Origin: Chloroflexota bacterium
GTDB lineage: Bacteria; Chloroflexota; UBA11872
Direction: 5' to 3'
Assembly: GCA_022825895.1 (NCBI GenBank)
Contig: JAJDVX010000019.1
Location: 62,001 to 126,000 of the forward strand
DNA length: 64,000 bases
A program made the position numbers and the translations under genes. The stretch's first letter is position 1, and each line of letters starts with the position of its first letter. Of the stretch, positions 42,527 to 51,140 are shown piece by piece. The notes under the pieces were generated by a model. That model was given only the letters and a program-made list of their open reading frames with translations. It searched no databases and was not told the origin of the DNA.

Positions 42527-43890
42527 ATCGAGCACCCGCACGCCCGGAAGCGGGCAATGCGGTAAAGCAGTCGCCGTCCTTCAACCGGCGCGCGACCACG
42601 CTCCTCCTGCCGGCATCCCTGAGTTTAGGTATTACCCATGTCCTCGCGCCGGCGCTCAACGGCCTCATGGCGCGCAGCGTCGAGCCGGAAGCCGCCATCG
42701 GCGGCTACGCCATCGCCATGGGAGTCATGGGCCTGGTGGCGTTGCCCCAGATGCGGATCCAGCAATTGACCCTGGTCTTTCTGGATGACCAGGGCTCGCT
42801 GAGCCGGCTCCGCCGCTTCGTCGCGCTTTTCGCACTGCTCAGCGGTCTCGTGGCCGCCGTCGTCGCCTTTACGCCCGTGCTCGACCTGCTGCTGGATCGC
42901 GTGTTTGCCACCACCGGCGCCCTGCGCGCCGAATCGGCGGCCGCCCTTGTAGCGCTGGCGCCATTCCCGGTTCTGGCCATCGTCCGCACCCACCTGTACG
43001 GCGTCGCGCTCAGGATCGGTCGTCCGCGCCTCGTCTGGGTTGGCACCGGCGCCGGCGCCGTCGCGGTAGTTGCCGTCGCCGCGGCGGTGCTCTGGCTCGA
43101 TCCGTCGGCCGGCGCGGCCATCGCCGCCATCGCGGTTACGGCCGGAGCCGGCGTCGAAACCCTCGTGCTGGTGGCCGGAACCACCGCGCCCCTGCGGCGC
43201 GACCTCGAGCAATCCGACGGCTCACCGCCAACCTACGCCGCCTTGCTCCGCTTCTTCGGACCGCTTCTCGTAGCTGCCTTCCTTCCCGCCGTCACCCAGC
43301 CGGTCATCAACGCCATCCTCACCCGCGCCCCCGAGCCCGAGGCCAGCGTGGCCGCCGTGTCGCTCACCTTCGGGGTCAACCAGATCTTCCTCATCGCCCT
43401 TTGGGGCGTGCAACCAACCTTGCTGGCGCTCATGGGCCGCGGCGAGAGTCCCGCCGCTGCTCGCCGCTTCGCTAACGTCGTGGGCCTGATCACCGTAGGT
43501 CCCGCGGCCGTCGTCGCGTTCATCCCGCCGCTCACCAGCCTGGTCGTCCACGACTGGCTGGGCGCCACCGGCCGGCTGCAGGAAATGACCGAAGCCGGCC
43601 TGCGCATCCTGGCCCTGCTGCCGCCGATTCTCGTGCAGGAAGCCATCTACACCAGCGCCATCCTGCGTGTCCGGCGGGCCCATTTCCTTGTGTACGTCAA
43701 CGCGATCAGGCTCGTCGGGCTTGCCGCCATCCTGCTGCTTGGTGTCAACGCCACGAATCTCTCTGGCGGTGTGATCGGCGTCATCGCCATCGGCGGCGCG
43801 CTGGTAATCGAGGCCATCGCAACCGTCGCCTTCGGCCTCGGCGCGCAGCGTCAGCTCGAACGCGGCTGGCATCCGCAAACTTCGTTTTGA
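42523..43890 (+). CDS. Polytopic membrane protein of the MATE/ANKH-like (MOP) type
   Basis: 455 residues with about twelve membrane helices and an inverted-repeat feel (PALNGLMARS; QPVINAILTRAP). RIQQLTLVFLDD and the overall helix layout recall the ANKH (progressive ankylosis) branch of the MOP flippase/exporter superfamily. Possible cargo would be small anions such as citrate, nucleotide or pyrophosphate, or lipid-linked precursors. The family call is tentative. It starts with TTG overlapping the PHP stop and ends just before the exporter promoter. Confidence 0.65.
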   Translation: MNRAPARPEAGNAVKQSPSFNRRATTLLLPASLSLGITHVLAPALNGLMARSVEPEAAIGGYAIAMGVMGLVALPQMRIQQLTLVFLDDQGSLSRLRRFVALFALLSGLVAAVVAFTPVLDLLLDRVFATTGALRAESAAALVALAPFPVLAIVRTHLYGVALRIGRPRLVWVGTGAGAVAVVAVAAAVLWLDPSAGAAIAAIAVTAGAGVETLVLVAGTTAPLRRDLEQSDGSPPTYAALLRFFGPLLVAAFLPAVTQPVINAILTRAPEPEASVAAVSLTFGVNQIFLIALWGVQPTLLALMGRGESPAAARRFANVVGLITVGPAAVVAFIPPLTSLVVHDWLGATGRLQEMTEAGLRILALLPPILVQEAIYTSAILRVRRAHFLVYVNAIRLVGLAAILLLGVNATNLSGGVIGVIAIGGALVIEAIATVAFGLGAQRQLERGWHPQTSF

Positions 43891-43914
43891 CAGACGCGAA
43901 TGCTCGCCTATCCT
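43887..43914 (+). promoter_or_regulatory. Sigma70-type promoter of the ABC exporter leader
   Basis: A perfect -35 TTGACA (43887-43892) and a -10 TATCCT (43909-43914) are separated by 16 bases. The -35 overlaps the stop of the preceding gene. Predicted transcription start is near 43921, about 210 bases before the exporter start codon. Confidence 0.6.
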
Positions 43915-43920
43915 CAAGTT

Positions 43921-44133
43921 CACGGCCCGAGAACCGCTCCGGCCCACGTCCACGTGAGCAACCTCCAGTGCGCCTACACCACCTGAACACCCCGGCCATG
44001 CCCGGCCGGAGCCAAACGAGTTCCGCCGTGCCCTGACCCGCGTCCGTCGCACGCCGCCGCCGCGGATCAGGCGCCGAACTCACCGGGCGATCCGCGGTTT
44101 TTTGTTTGTCGCGAACCTTTGGAAATTGAGGCC
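43921..44133 (+). promoter_or_regulatory. Structured 5' leader of the ABC exporter operon, candidate attenuator or riboswitch
   Basis: About 210 bases. It contains a GGCC...GGCC hairpin near 43927-43950, a CCGGCC/GGCCGG hairpin (43992-43997 with 44004-44009) and an intrinsic terminator at 44060-44103, only about 30 bases before the exporter start. GAGTTC (44018-44023) can pair with GAACTC (44076-44081) in the terminator loop. Two tiny reading frames exist: GTG-start, ten codons, and ATG-start at 43998, twelve codons (PGRSQTSSAVP). No known riboswitch class is recognised. Confidence 0.5.
44060..44103 (+). terminator. Intrinsic terminator upstream of the ABC exporter
   Basis: A perfect nine-base stem CCGCGGATC / GATCCGCGG (44060-44068 and 44089-44097), a 20-base loop and a run of six T (44098-44103). 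It could end the ANKH-like transcript and, more interestingly, attenuate the leader transcript started at 43921. Confidence 0.85.
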
Positions 44134-44961
44134 ATGCAACCCGCTGTATCCATCGACCACCTGGTCAAACGTTTCGACCCCGCCGGTGTCGGCGGCGCGT
44201 GGCGGCGCGCCCTCGGCCGGCCGCTCAAGGACCCCATCGTCGCGCTCGACGCCATCAACGTGACCGTCCGGCGCGGCGAGGTCTACGGCATCGTGGGATC
44301 CAACGGCTCCGGAAAATCCACCCTCGCCCGCGTCGTGGCAACGCTCTTGCTCCCGGACTCCGGCTCGGTCCAGGTCTTCGGCCACGACGTCGTCAAGGAT
44401 GCTCGAACCGTGCGCCGCTTCATGAACCGCGTCTCCGTCGAGGCGTCGTTCTTCAAAAAACTCAGTCCGCTCGAAAACCTCTCCTTCACCGCCCGCATCT
44501 ATGGCCTGCCGGCCCGCGAAGCTCACCAACGCATCTTTGAAATCCTCAAGCGCCTGGGCATCGAGGAGAAGGCGATCCGCCGCCCCATGGACCAGATGTC
44601 GCGCGGCCAGCAGCAAAAGGTCGCCGTGGCCCGCGCCCTGCTCACCTCGCCGGTGCTCCTGATCCTTGACGAACCCACCACGGGCCTTGATCCGCGCTCC
44701 AAGCGCGACGTCCAGGACTTCATCCGCGAAGTTCGTGATACCCACGACGCCACCGTCATCCTCATGACCCACGACATGGACGAAGCCGAACAGCTTTGCG
44801 ACCGCCTGGCGGTCATCGACAAGGGCCGCATCCTGATCGAAGACAAGCCCGCAGCCCTGCGCCGCGAAGGTGAATCACTGGAAGACGCCTTCATCCGGCT
44901 CACCGGCCACGCCGTCGAAGTCGATGAGCCTGACAAGACCGCCGCCGGCGGAGGAGGTTGA
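44134..44961 (+). CDS. ABC-2 type exporter, ATP-binding protein
   Basis: 275 residues from the ATG at 44134 (a TTG at 44119 is in frame). Walker A is GSNGSGKST, the signature MSRGQQQKVAVARALL, Walker B LLILDEPTTGLD, and the switch His is in MTHDMDEAEQL. It resembles drug, lipid or polysaccharide exporters of the DrrA/CcmA class. The permease gene follows after four bases. Expression is probably controlled by the terminator-containing leader just upstream. Confidence 0.94.
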   Translation: MQPAVSIDHLVKRFDPAGVGGAWRRALGRPLKDPIVALDAINVTVRRGEVYGIVGSNGSGKSTLARVVATLLLPDSGSVQVFGHDVVKDARTVRRFMNRVSVEASFFKKLSPLENLSFTARIYGLPAREAHQRIFEILKRLGIEEKAIRRPMDQMSRGQQQKVAVARALLTSPVLLILDEPTTGLDPRSKRDVQDFIREVRDTHDATVILMTHDMDEAEQLCDRLAVIDKGRILIEDKPAALRREGESLEDAFIRLTGHAVEVDEPDKTAAGGGG

Positions 44962-44965
44962 CCGC

Positions 44966-45790
44966 ATGGTTGCCCTGGGACGAGAACTCGGCGCTTCCTA
45001 CGCCTTCGTGGAGCGCAACTTTCGGGCTGTGCGCCGCTATTGGGGTTGGGAGGTCGTATTCCTCTTCTACTCCATCGTCAATGCGCTCACCGTCGCCTAC
45101 ATCGCGCCGGGCGGCGTACTGGTGGCGGGCCAGCAGTTCGACGCCGACCGCCTGATCCTGTTCCTGGTCGTCGGAACCGTGGTCTGGGCCTACCTGAACA
45201 GCGTCTTCGACTCGGTGGCCTTCATGGTCTCCTGGGAACGCTGGGAAGGCACGATCGAAAGCACCTTCATGGCCCCGATCCGCCGCGTGACCTTCATTGC
45301 CGGCAGTTCGGCGTTCGCGGTGCTCTACTCGTTCGCCCGCGCCGTCGTGATCCTGGTGGTCGTGGCGCTGTTCTTCAGCTTGGACCTGGGGGCGGCCAAC
45401 TGGGTTGGCGCCTTCGCGGTCCTCGCGATCGGCAGCTTGGGCCTGCTGGGCATCGGCATCATGTCGGCCTCTCTGCCGTTGCTCTTTCTGGAACGCGGCT
45501 CGCAGATGACCGTGGTCGTACAGGCCGCGCTTCTGCTCGTGTCCGGCGTCTACTACCCCGTCGAAGTTCTGCCCGACTGGCTGGAGTGGTTCTCCGTGAT
45601 CTCGCCGGCCACCTACGTCCTCAACGCCATGCGCGATGCAGTGCTAGACGGCGTCAGCCTGTTGGATCTTCTGCCCCACTTCGGTCCCCTGATGCTGATC
45701 ACGGCCGTCACCCTGCCCCTCGGGGTCTGGGTCTTCGGCTGGGCCGAACGCTACGCCCTGCGCCACGGACGTCTGAAGCGCAGCGGCTGA
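44966..45790 (+). CDS. ABC-2 type exporter, permease
   Basis: 274 residues, six membrane helices. The ABC-2 pattern is visible in WERWEGTIESTFMAPIRR, the coupling region, and LLVSGVYYPVEVLPDWLEWFSVISPATY, the conserved stretch before the last helix. The ATG at 44966 is preceded by GGAGGAGG. It forms an export complex with the preceding ATPase. It ends 14 bases before the convergent halogenase gene, so a link to a halogenated product is conceivable. Confidence 0.93.
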   Translation: MVALGRELGASYAFVERNFRAVRRYWGWEVVFLFYSIVNALTVAYIAPGGVLVAGQQFDADRLILFLVVGTVVWAYLNSVFDSVAFMVSWERWEGTIESTFMAPIRRVTFIAGSSAFAVLYSFARAVVILVVVALFFSLDLGAANWVGAFAVLAIGSLGLLGIGIMSASLPLLFLERGSQMTVVVQAALLLVSGVYYPVEVLPDWLEWFSVISPATYVLNAMRDAVLDGVSLLDLLPHFGPLMLITAVTLPLGVWVFGWAERYALRHGRLKRSG

Positions 45791-45804
45791 GACTGCCCCG
45801 CCGT

Positions 45805-47493
45805 CTACAAGACTTCGACGGCCCCCGTCTCGGCCAGGCGCTTCAACGTCCCCGCCACCAGGTCGCGCACGTCGGATTCGATCGGCGTGCCGGCATACCG
45901 CTCGCGCAAGTCGGCCGCGATGTCCAGGCCGCTGCGGCGTCCGTTCAGCTGTTCCAGCACGGCGAGCGCCGCGATCGGCAACTCGATGTGCTCCGGCCCG
46001 GCGTTGGGGTGTACCCGCGTGACCCGCGTGATCGGGCGCAGGACCTCGTCGTGCTCGGCCATGTGCGGACGAAAACTGATGGCCTCGCGAAGCCGTGGCC
46101 GGCCCCCGAGCACGCTCGTGGCTGTTGGCGCACGCGCCGAGCCGCGGCCATAACCTGCCTCGGCTTCCGATATTTCGATCCGGCTGTCGGAATCCAGGTC
46201 AGTCGCCAGGTTGTCGTAGATCATTTCCAGCTGCCGCGGGCTGTAGCCGCCCGCCGAGCGCAGTCTTCCGCCCGCCCCCTGCGTGCCGGTCACGCCCGCC
46301 GACAGGTGAATAAAGGCCTGTCGGATCGAGAAGTTTCTTGTCGGATCGGCCAGCTTCTTGGCCCGCCAGAACCACGCGTCGGCGTCGGCGTGCCCGCCGT
46401 ACCAGTGCTCCGCCAGGTCCGCAAAGTCCGTGGCGATGCTCCGGTATTCCGTCTCGTACCAGTCCATCGCCATGCCCTGCAGCCACGGGGCCGATCGTCC
46501 CGTCCGGATCGCCCGCGCCGCCCGCAGCGCTCCATTCACCGCCAGCGTCACGCCCGTCGAGAGAATCGGGTCGATAAAGCAAGCGGCGTCACCGACCTGC
46601 ATGAATCCAGGACCCGCGAACCGTGAGCAGAAGAACGACCAGTCGCTCAGCGCCTCAACCCGGTCGCTCACCCACGCGCCGCCTTCCAGCAGCGCGGCAA
46701 TCTCCGGGCACGCTCGCACCTGCTCCAGGTAGTAGTCGGTGCGATTGGCCGCGCTCAGGCCGGCCACCGCCTCCGGGTCCGTCACCACCCCCACGCTGCG
46801 CATCGTGTGCGCGATGGGGATGTGCCAGATCCATCCGTCCGGCACCGTGACGATCAGGATGTTCCCGGCGTCCTTGGTGTCGTCGGACGCAAGCACGTCA
46901 TCCAGGTTGCGCCCGCCGCTCCAGTGCCCGTAGAACGCCACGTGCCGCAGCGCCGTGTTGTACTGGCGCGTCCGAAACACCCGTCCGAAGAGCGCGTCCT
47001 GTCCCGTCGCGTCGATGGTCAGGGCGGCCGTCAGTGCGCGCTCGCGCCCGTCCTCCGTTCGCACTCGCGCACCCTGCACGTCGTCCGCCGAACCAACCGG
47101 CCCCAGCGCCGTGACGCCTTGCCAGACCTCCGCGCCTTCCGCGGCCGCGTGGTCCAGCAGCAGCTTGTCGAACTTCGCGCGGTCGACCTGCCAGGCGTAG
47201 GCCTGGTCCGGATACACCTCGCTGAACTTCACCGTCCACGGCTCGCGCGTCCGTCCCCAGATGTACGTCGCCCCGTATTTCTGCGTGAACCCCGCCTTCT
47301 CCACCAGCGGCAGCGCCCCGCTCGCGTCCAGCGCCGGCAGCACGCCCGGAATCAGCGACTCGCCCACGTGCGGGCGCGGCATGTGCTCCCGCTCCACCAG
47401 CGCCACCCTCAGCCCGTCCTGCGCTAGCAGCGTGGCCAGCGTGGACCCGGCCGGCCCGCCGCCCAGGATCAGCGCGTCATACCCGTTGTTCAC
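45805..47493 (-). CDS. Flavin-dependent halogenase with C-terminal PqqD/RRE-like domain
   Basis: 562 residues. FAD motif GGGPAGST (11-18), HVGESLIPG (42-50), the FxxKxG motif FTQKYG with the candidate catalytic Lys 72, and the halogenase signature WIWHIP (221-226). This fits FADH2-dependent halogenases that make HOCl or HOBr at the Lys. The last 63 residues (IELPIAALAVLEQLNGRR; IAADLRERY) look like a PqqD-type peptide-recognition domain. Such a tail suggests a peptide or carrier-bound substrate. Coupled by ATGA to the gene upstream. A non-halogenating flavin oxidase is the alternative. Confidence 0.85.
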   Translation of the reverse strand: MNNGYDALILGGGPAGSTLATLLAQDGLRVALVEREHMPRPHVGESLIPGVLPALDASGALPLVEKAGFTQKYGATYIWGRTREPWTVKFSEVYPDQAYAWQVDRAKFDKLLLDHAAAEGAEVWQGVTALGPVGSADDVQGARVRTEDGRERALTAALTIDATGQDALFGRVFRTRQYNTALRHVAFYGHWSGGRNLDDVLASDDTKDAGNILIVTVPDGWIWHIPIAHTMRSVGVVTDPEAVAGLSAANRTDYYLEQVRACPEIAALLEGGAWVSDRVEALSDWSFFCSRFAGPGFMQVGDAACFIDPILSTGVTLAVNGALRAARAIRTGRSAPWLQGMAMDWYETEYRSIATDFADLAEHWYGGHADADAWFWRAKKLADPTRNFSIRQAFIHLSAGVTGTQGAGGRLRSAGGYSPRQLEMIYDNLATDLDSDSRIEISEAEAGYGRGSARAPTATSVLGGRPRLREAISFRPHMAEHDEVLRPITRVTRVHPNAGPEHIELPIAALAVLEQLNGRRSGLDIAADLRERYAGTPIESDVRDLVAGTLKRLAETGAVEVL

Positions 47494-48380
47494 GCGCAGC
47501 CGTGTTCCCGGCGCAGCCGTCGGCTCTCCGCCATGAGTCCCGCCGCATCCAGCAGCGCGGCCGCTCTGGCGTAAGCGGCCTTGTGGTCGTCGCTTCCGCT
47601 GAGCTCCAGGGCGCGAGCCCGTGCCTGCCAGGCGCGGGCCGCTACCGACGGCGCCCGCTCGGCGTCCACGACCTTAAGCGCAATGTCCGCCAGCCCCACG
47701 GCCGGCGAAGCAAACTGCCGCGGATCGGTCTTGGGATGATCCAGCAGCAGCCCGCTCAGGAGCAGCTGGCAGCGCGCATGCGCCGTGGCGTCCACGTCAG
47801 GCGTCAACGCAGCCGCCGCGCGCCGCGCATGGCCCACCGCCCGCTCGATCAGCGGGGCGCGGTCGTCGGCCGGATATCGCGCGAAGACCTCGGCGATTTC
47901 CAGGTCCGTCCGCGCTGCCGCCTCGCGATCTCCTGCGGTCTGCCTGAACTGGGCGGCCGCCAGCAGGTCCATCGCCGCCGCCTCCAGCATGCGAGCGTCC
48001 AGCGCGTCCCCGCTCTCGGCGGCCAGTCGACGCGCTACCCCGCGCGCCTCCTGCGCATCGGCTCGGGCTTCCCCGTCGGATTGTTTCGTGTGCTCAATCC
48101 AGGACGCCGCGGCCTCGATGGCCTCCAGCGCCGCGACCCTGCCGACCGGTTGACCGGCAACCACCATCGCCCGCACGCCCAGCGCCAGCGCCCGCGCGGC
48201 GTCCGCGCAAGCCTTCGGAAACGACTCGCTGTCCAGAACCGACCAGGCGCGCCGCGCTGCGGCAAACGCGTCTGGAGTGCAAAGCGACGTGTCGTGTACT
48301 GCCGGCTGATCCGCCAGCGCCTCCAGGGCGAACCCAAGCGGATCTACTGCCAGGTCAGCGCTTGACGCGTCAGGAGTCAC
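47490..48380 (-). CDS. Helical, alanine-rich protein co-transcribed with the halogenase
   Basis: 296 residues, very rich in Ala and Arg, predicted all-helical, with a pattern reminiscent of TPR or helical solenoid repeats (ARRAAAALTPDVDATAHARCQL; ARAWQARARALEL). No signal peptide and no recognised motif. It starts with GTG at 48380 and its stop overlaps the halogenase start, so the two are probably made together. A scaffold or partner for the halogenase is an inference from position only. Confidence 0.75.
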   Translation of the reverse strand: MTPDASSADLAVDPLGFALEALADQPAVHDTSLCTPDAFAAARRAWSVLDSESFPKACADAARALALGVRAMVVAGQPVGRVAALEAIEAAASWIEHTKQSDGEARADAQEARGVARRLAAESGDALDARMLEAAAMDLLAAAQFRQTAGDREAAARTDLEIAEVFARYPADDRAPLIERAVGHARRAAAALTPDVDATAHARCQLLLSGLLLDHPKTDPRQFASPAVGLADIALKVVDAERAPSVAARAWQARARALELSGSDDHKAAYARAAALLDAAGLMAESRRLRREHGCA

Positions 48381-48500
48381 GACAATGCCTGCTCGGGTGC
48401 ATGGACGTGTCGCGGAAGCATGGGAGAATCAGTCTAGCCGGAGGGTGGGTTGCGTCCGTCCACCAATCGGACGCGCTCCGAACACGGGAAGGGACAGACC

Positions 48501-49292
48501 ATGGCCACGCAAACGCTCTTACGCCTGACGCCAGCGCAGGTCGACGCTTTCTGGCGCGACGGATACCTTGCCCTGCCGGACTTTCTTAGCGACGACGACA
48601 TCGCCACCCTGCGGACCAGCATGGACGCTCTGGAGAGTTGGGCGCAGAGCCATGAGCACCGCGACTTCCAGCGCGAACCGAATGCGCTCCACATCGAGCG
48701 ACTCGCGATCCGCAAAATCAACCACATTCACAAATACGGCGGGGTGATCTGGGACGAATTGATGCGCCGCGACGAAGTGCTGGACCTCATGGAGGATCTG
48801 ATCGGTCCTGACATCCGATTCCATCACTCCAAGATGATGGTGAAGCCGCCGTTCGAAGGCTCAGCCAAGCCCTGGCACCAGGACCTGCCGGAAGGATTCG
48901 TAACGCCCGCCGAAGCCGACCGCTTACGCCCACTGGGCACCGAATTGCAGCCCGAACACGTGCCGGTCGTCGCCATCCAGTACTACCTGGACGACTCGAC
49001 GCTTCAGAACGGCTGCATTCAGGTCGTGCCCGGCAGTCACCGCCGCGGTCTTTTCGAAGACCCCTTGCACGAGTCGCTGATCGATCTGTCGGAGGTCGTG
49101 GCCGCCGAGCTCAAGACTGGCGGCGCGCTGTTGTTTCACTGCCTGACGTACCACTATTCGGCGCCAAACACCTCTCCTAACGGGCGTCGCGGCGTCGTAT
49201 ACGAGTACATGGCCCCGGCAACAGGTGTGGAGCTCTCATACGACGTCGAAGCCGACGCTGGCTGGGGCACGCCGCTGCGAGGCGCCAACTAG
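48501..49292 (+). CDS. Phytanoyl-CoA dioxygenase (PhyH) family Fe(II)/2-oxoglutarate oxygenase
   Basis: 263 residues. The iron facial triad is H126 and D128 in WHQD and H218 in YHYSAPN, with Arg 230 available for 2-oxoglutarate. The N-terminal AFWRDGYLALPDFLS is typical of the family. Members hydroxylate CoA thioesters, ectoine, alkyl phosphonates and natural products. It could act with the oxidoreductase encoded 95 bases downstream or with the halogenase operon upstream, but neither is proven. ATG at 48501 follows GGGA. Confidence 0.9.
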   Translation: MATQTLLRLTPAQVDAFWRDGYLALPDFLSDDDIATLRTSMDALESWAQSHEHRDFQREPNALHIERLAIRKINHIHKYGGVIWDELMRRDEVLDLMEDLIGPDIRFHHSKMMVKPPFEGSAKPWHQDLPEGFVTPAEADRLRPLGTELQPEHVPVVAIQYYLDDSTLQNGCIQVVPGSHRRGLFEDPLHESLIDLSEVVAAELKTGGALLFHCLTYHYSAPNTSPNGRRGVVYEYMAPATGVELSYDVEADAGWGTPLRGAN

Positions 49293-49387
49293 ACTCGGCC
49301 TCACGTCCGCCGGCGGTCGGCTGATTTGCGGACCTGGCCGCGGGCTTGTCACGCTGGGCCTGTCATAGCGATGTAGGAGCACGTTCC

Positions 49388-50515
49388 GTGGGCAACAAGC
49401 CGACCTATAAAGTCGCGCTGGTGAGTTGCGCCATGCACCAGCCGCAGCAGTACGCCCCGACGTTTGCCAATCACCCGCGCACCGAGGTCGTCTGCGTGGC
49501 GGACGACCCCAGCGAGATCGACGACTACGTCGTCGAGACCAATCGCACGGAGGCCGACCTTTACGGCGTGCCTTACATCGAGAGCATCGACGCCGTGGCG
49601 AACGATCCAACCATCGACATCGTCAGCGTCTGCCCGCAACTCGAACGCCGCGGCGGCGTGTCGGCCCGCCTGGCGGACGCGGGCAAGCACCTGTTCATGG
49701 ACAAGCCCAATGCCATCACCGTGGCCGAGGCGCGGGCCATTGCCGATGCCGCCCGCGCCCGCGATGTCCGAACCGTGATCTACGGGCGCCACATGTCATC
49801 CATGATGCGGCAGATCAAGAGCGAGCTTGACGCCGGCTCGATCGGCGAGCTCAGGTCCATTCACTGGGACCTGATCTTCGCCAAGGGCAAGGCCGGCACG
49901 GTTTCCGACGACTGGACCACCGCGATTTCGCAGGACCTCTCCCGCTTTACCTACCGGGCCCACGGTTCCGATCCTTCCGGATCCGGGCACAACGTCTGGG
50001 CCAAGCGCGAACTGCATGAGATCGGCCTCTATCCCGTCGGGCAGGTGCAATACCTGGCCAGGTCGCCCGTCCGCGAGGTCTACGCGCAGCTCGGCCAGTA
50101 CTGGCTGGGCAGCCATGCCGAGCGAGGCCTGGAAGACTTCGCCATCATGCACATGACCTTCGAGAACGGCGTCACCTCGACCATCACCACCGGTCGCTAC
50201 GGCCGCACGACCGACCCGGGAAGCGGGGTCGACAAGGTGTCGGTCGTTGGCACAAAGGGCTCGATCGTGGCCGACGGATCGCCGCCCACCGCCATGGCTT
50301 ACGGCGTACCCGGCGACGACGGCAAGGGAGCGACCCGCGTCGACGCCATGGACTCCGGCGGCATTGGGGCGCTGATCGACGAGTTCATCGTCTGCATCGA
50401 CGAGGGCCGCGAGACCCTCAACAATGCCGACGCCGGCGTCGCCCAGGTCGAATCGCTGCTCGCGGGGTATGCGTCCTACTTCAGCGGCCAGCCGGTCAGG
50501 CTGCCGCTGGGTTAG
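49388..50515 (+). CDS. Gfo/Idh/MocA family oxidoreductase
   Basis: 375 residues from the GTG at 49388, with AGGAG eight bases upstream. The Rossmann region is atypical (VALVSCAMHQPQQYAPTF rather than GxGxxG). The family EKP motif appears as MDKPNAITV, with the catalytic Lys near residue 107. The C-terminal domain has ELHEIGLYPVGQVQYL, where the His/Asp catalytic region is expected. It is probably NAD(P)-dependent on a sugar or polyol. The non-canonical nucleotide loop may reduce cofactor specificity. Confidence 0.85.
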   Translation: MGNKPTYKVALVSCAMHQPQQYAPTFANHPRTEVVCVADDPSEIDDYVVETNRTEADLYGVPYIESIDAVANDPTIDIVSVCPQLERRGGVSARLADAGKHLFMDKPNAITVAEARAIADAARARDVRTVIYGRHMSSMMRQIKSELDAGSIGELRSIHWDLIFAKGKAGTVSDDWTTAISQDLSRFTYRAHGSDPSGSGHNVWAKRELHEIGLYPVGQVQYLARSPVREVYAQLGQYWLGSHAERGLEDFAIMHMTFENGVTSTITTGRYGRTTDPGSGVDKVSVVGTKGSIVADGSPPTAMAYGVPGDDGKGATRVDAMDSGGIGALIDEFIVCIDEGRETLNNADAGVAQVESLLAGYASYFSGQPVRLPLG

Positions 50516-50519
50516 GCGC

Positions 50520-51140
50520 CTACGCCTGCGGCGAGTCGTTGGCGGCGGCCTGCTTTTCCCGCTCGAGTTCGCGATGCACGTGCAGGATGCGTTGAACCGC
50601 CGTGACCTGCGTGACAACGCTCAGCAGCCACATGCCCGCGCTCAACAGCCAGGCTGGGCCTAGCAGCGAGATGCCCAGCAGCAGCAGCCGCTCCGGCCGC
50701 TGCAGAATCCCGACCTCGCAGTCCACGCCCAAGCCCTCCGCGCGGGCCCGCGTGTAGCTGATCAGCATCGACCCCACTATCGTGGTCACCGCCAGCACGA
50801 CTTCAATCCGTGCGTCCTGCGCCACGAAGTACCAGACCAGGCCGGTGAAGATCAGTCCTTCGGCCCACCGGTCCAGCGTCGAGTCCAGGAACGCGCCGAA
50901 TCTCGACCCGTTGCCGCTGACCCGCGCCACCGCGCCGTCCAGCATGTCGAACCCGCCCGTAATCAGCACCAGCAGCCCGCCCGCCACGGTCCAACCGAAG
51001 CCGATGCAGACCGCCGTCACCGCGCTCACCACCAGGCCCGCAATCGTCAGCGCGTTTGGATCGATCCCGGTCCGCGCCAGCGGAACGACCAGTCGCTCAA
51101 CCGTTCGACGCGTGCTCGCCTCGATGTGCGCCTTATTCAC
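50520..51140 (-). CDS. CDP-alcohol phosphatidyltransferase, probable phosphatidylinositol (phosphate) synthase
   Basis: 206 residues, about six membrane helices. The CDP-OH-P signature is complete: D-G-x2-A-R-x8-G-x3-D-x3-D in DGAVARVSGNGSRFGAFLDS. The enzyme joins a CDP-diacylglycerol to an alcohol. Linkage to inositol-phosphate synthase, a PatA-like acyltransferase and a PimA-like mannosyltransferase points to inositol phosphate as acceptor, as in mycobacterial PgsA1. The GTG start overlaps the mannosyltransferase stop (GTGA). It is the last gene of the operon. Confidence 0.88.
   Translation of the reverse strand: MNKAHIEASTRRTVERLVVPLARTGIDPNALTIAGLVVSAVTAVCIGFGWTVAGGLLVLITGGFDMLDGAVARVSGNGSRFGAFLDSTLDRWAEGLIFTGLVWYFVAQDARIEVVLAVTTIVGSMLISYTRARAEGLGVDCEVGILQRPERLLLLGISLLGPAWLLSAGMWLLSVVTQVTAVQRILHVHRELEREKQAAANDSPQA

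Noticed and set aside
43921..44060. Known riboswitch classes (TPP, cobalamin, SAM, FMN, glycine, guanidine, fluoride)
   Set aside because: None of their conserved core sequences could be found in the leader by eye.
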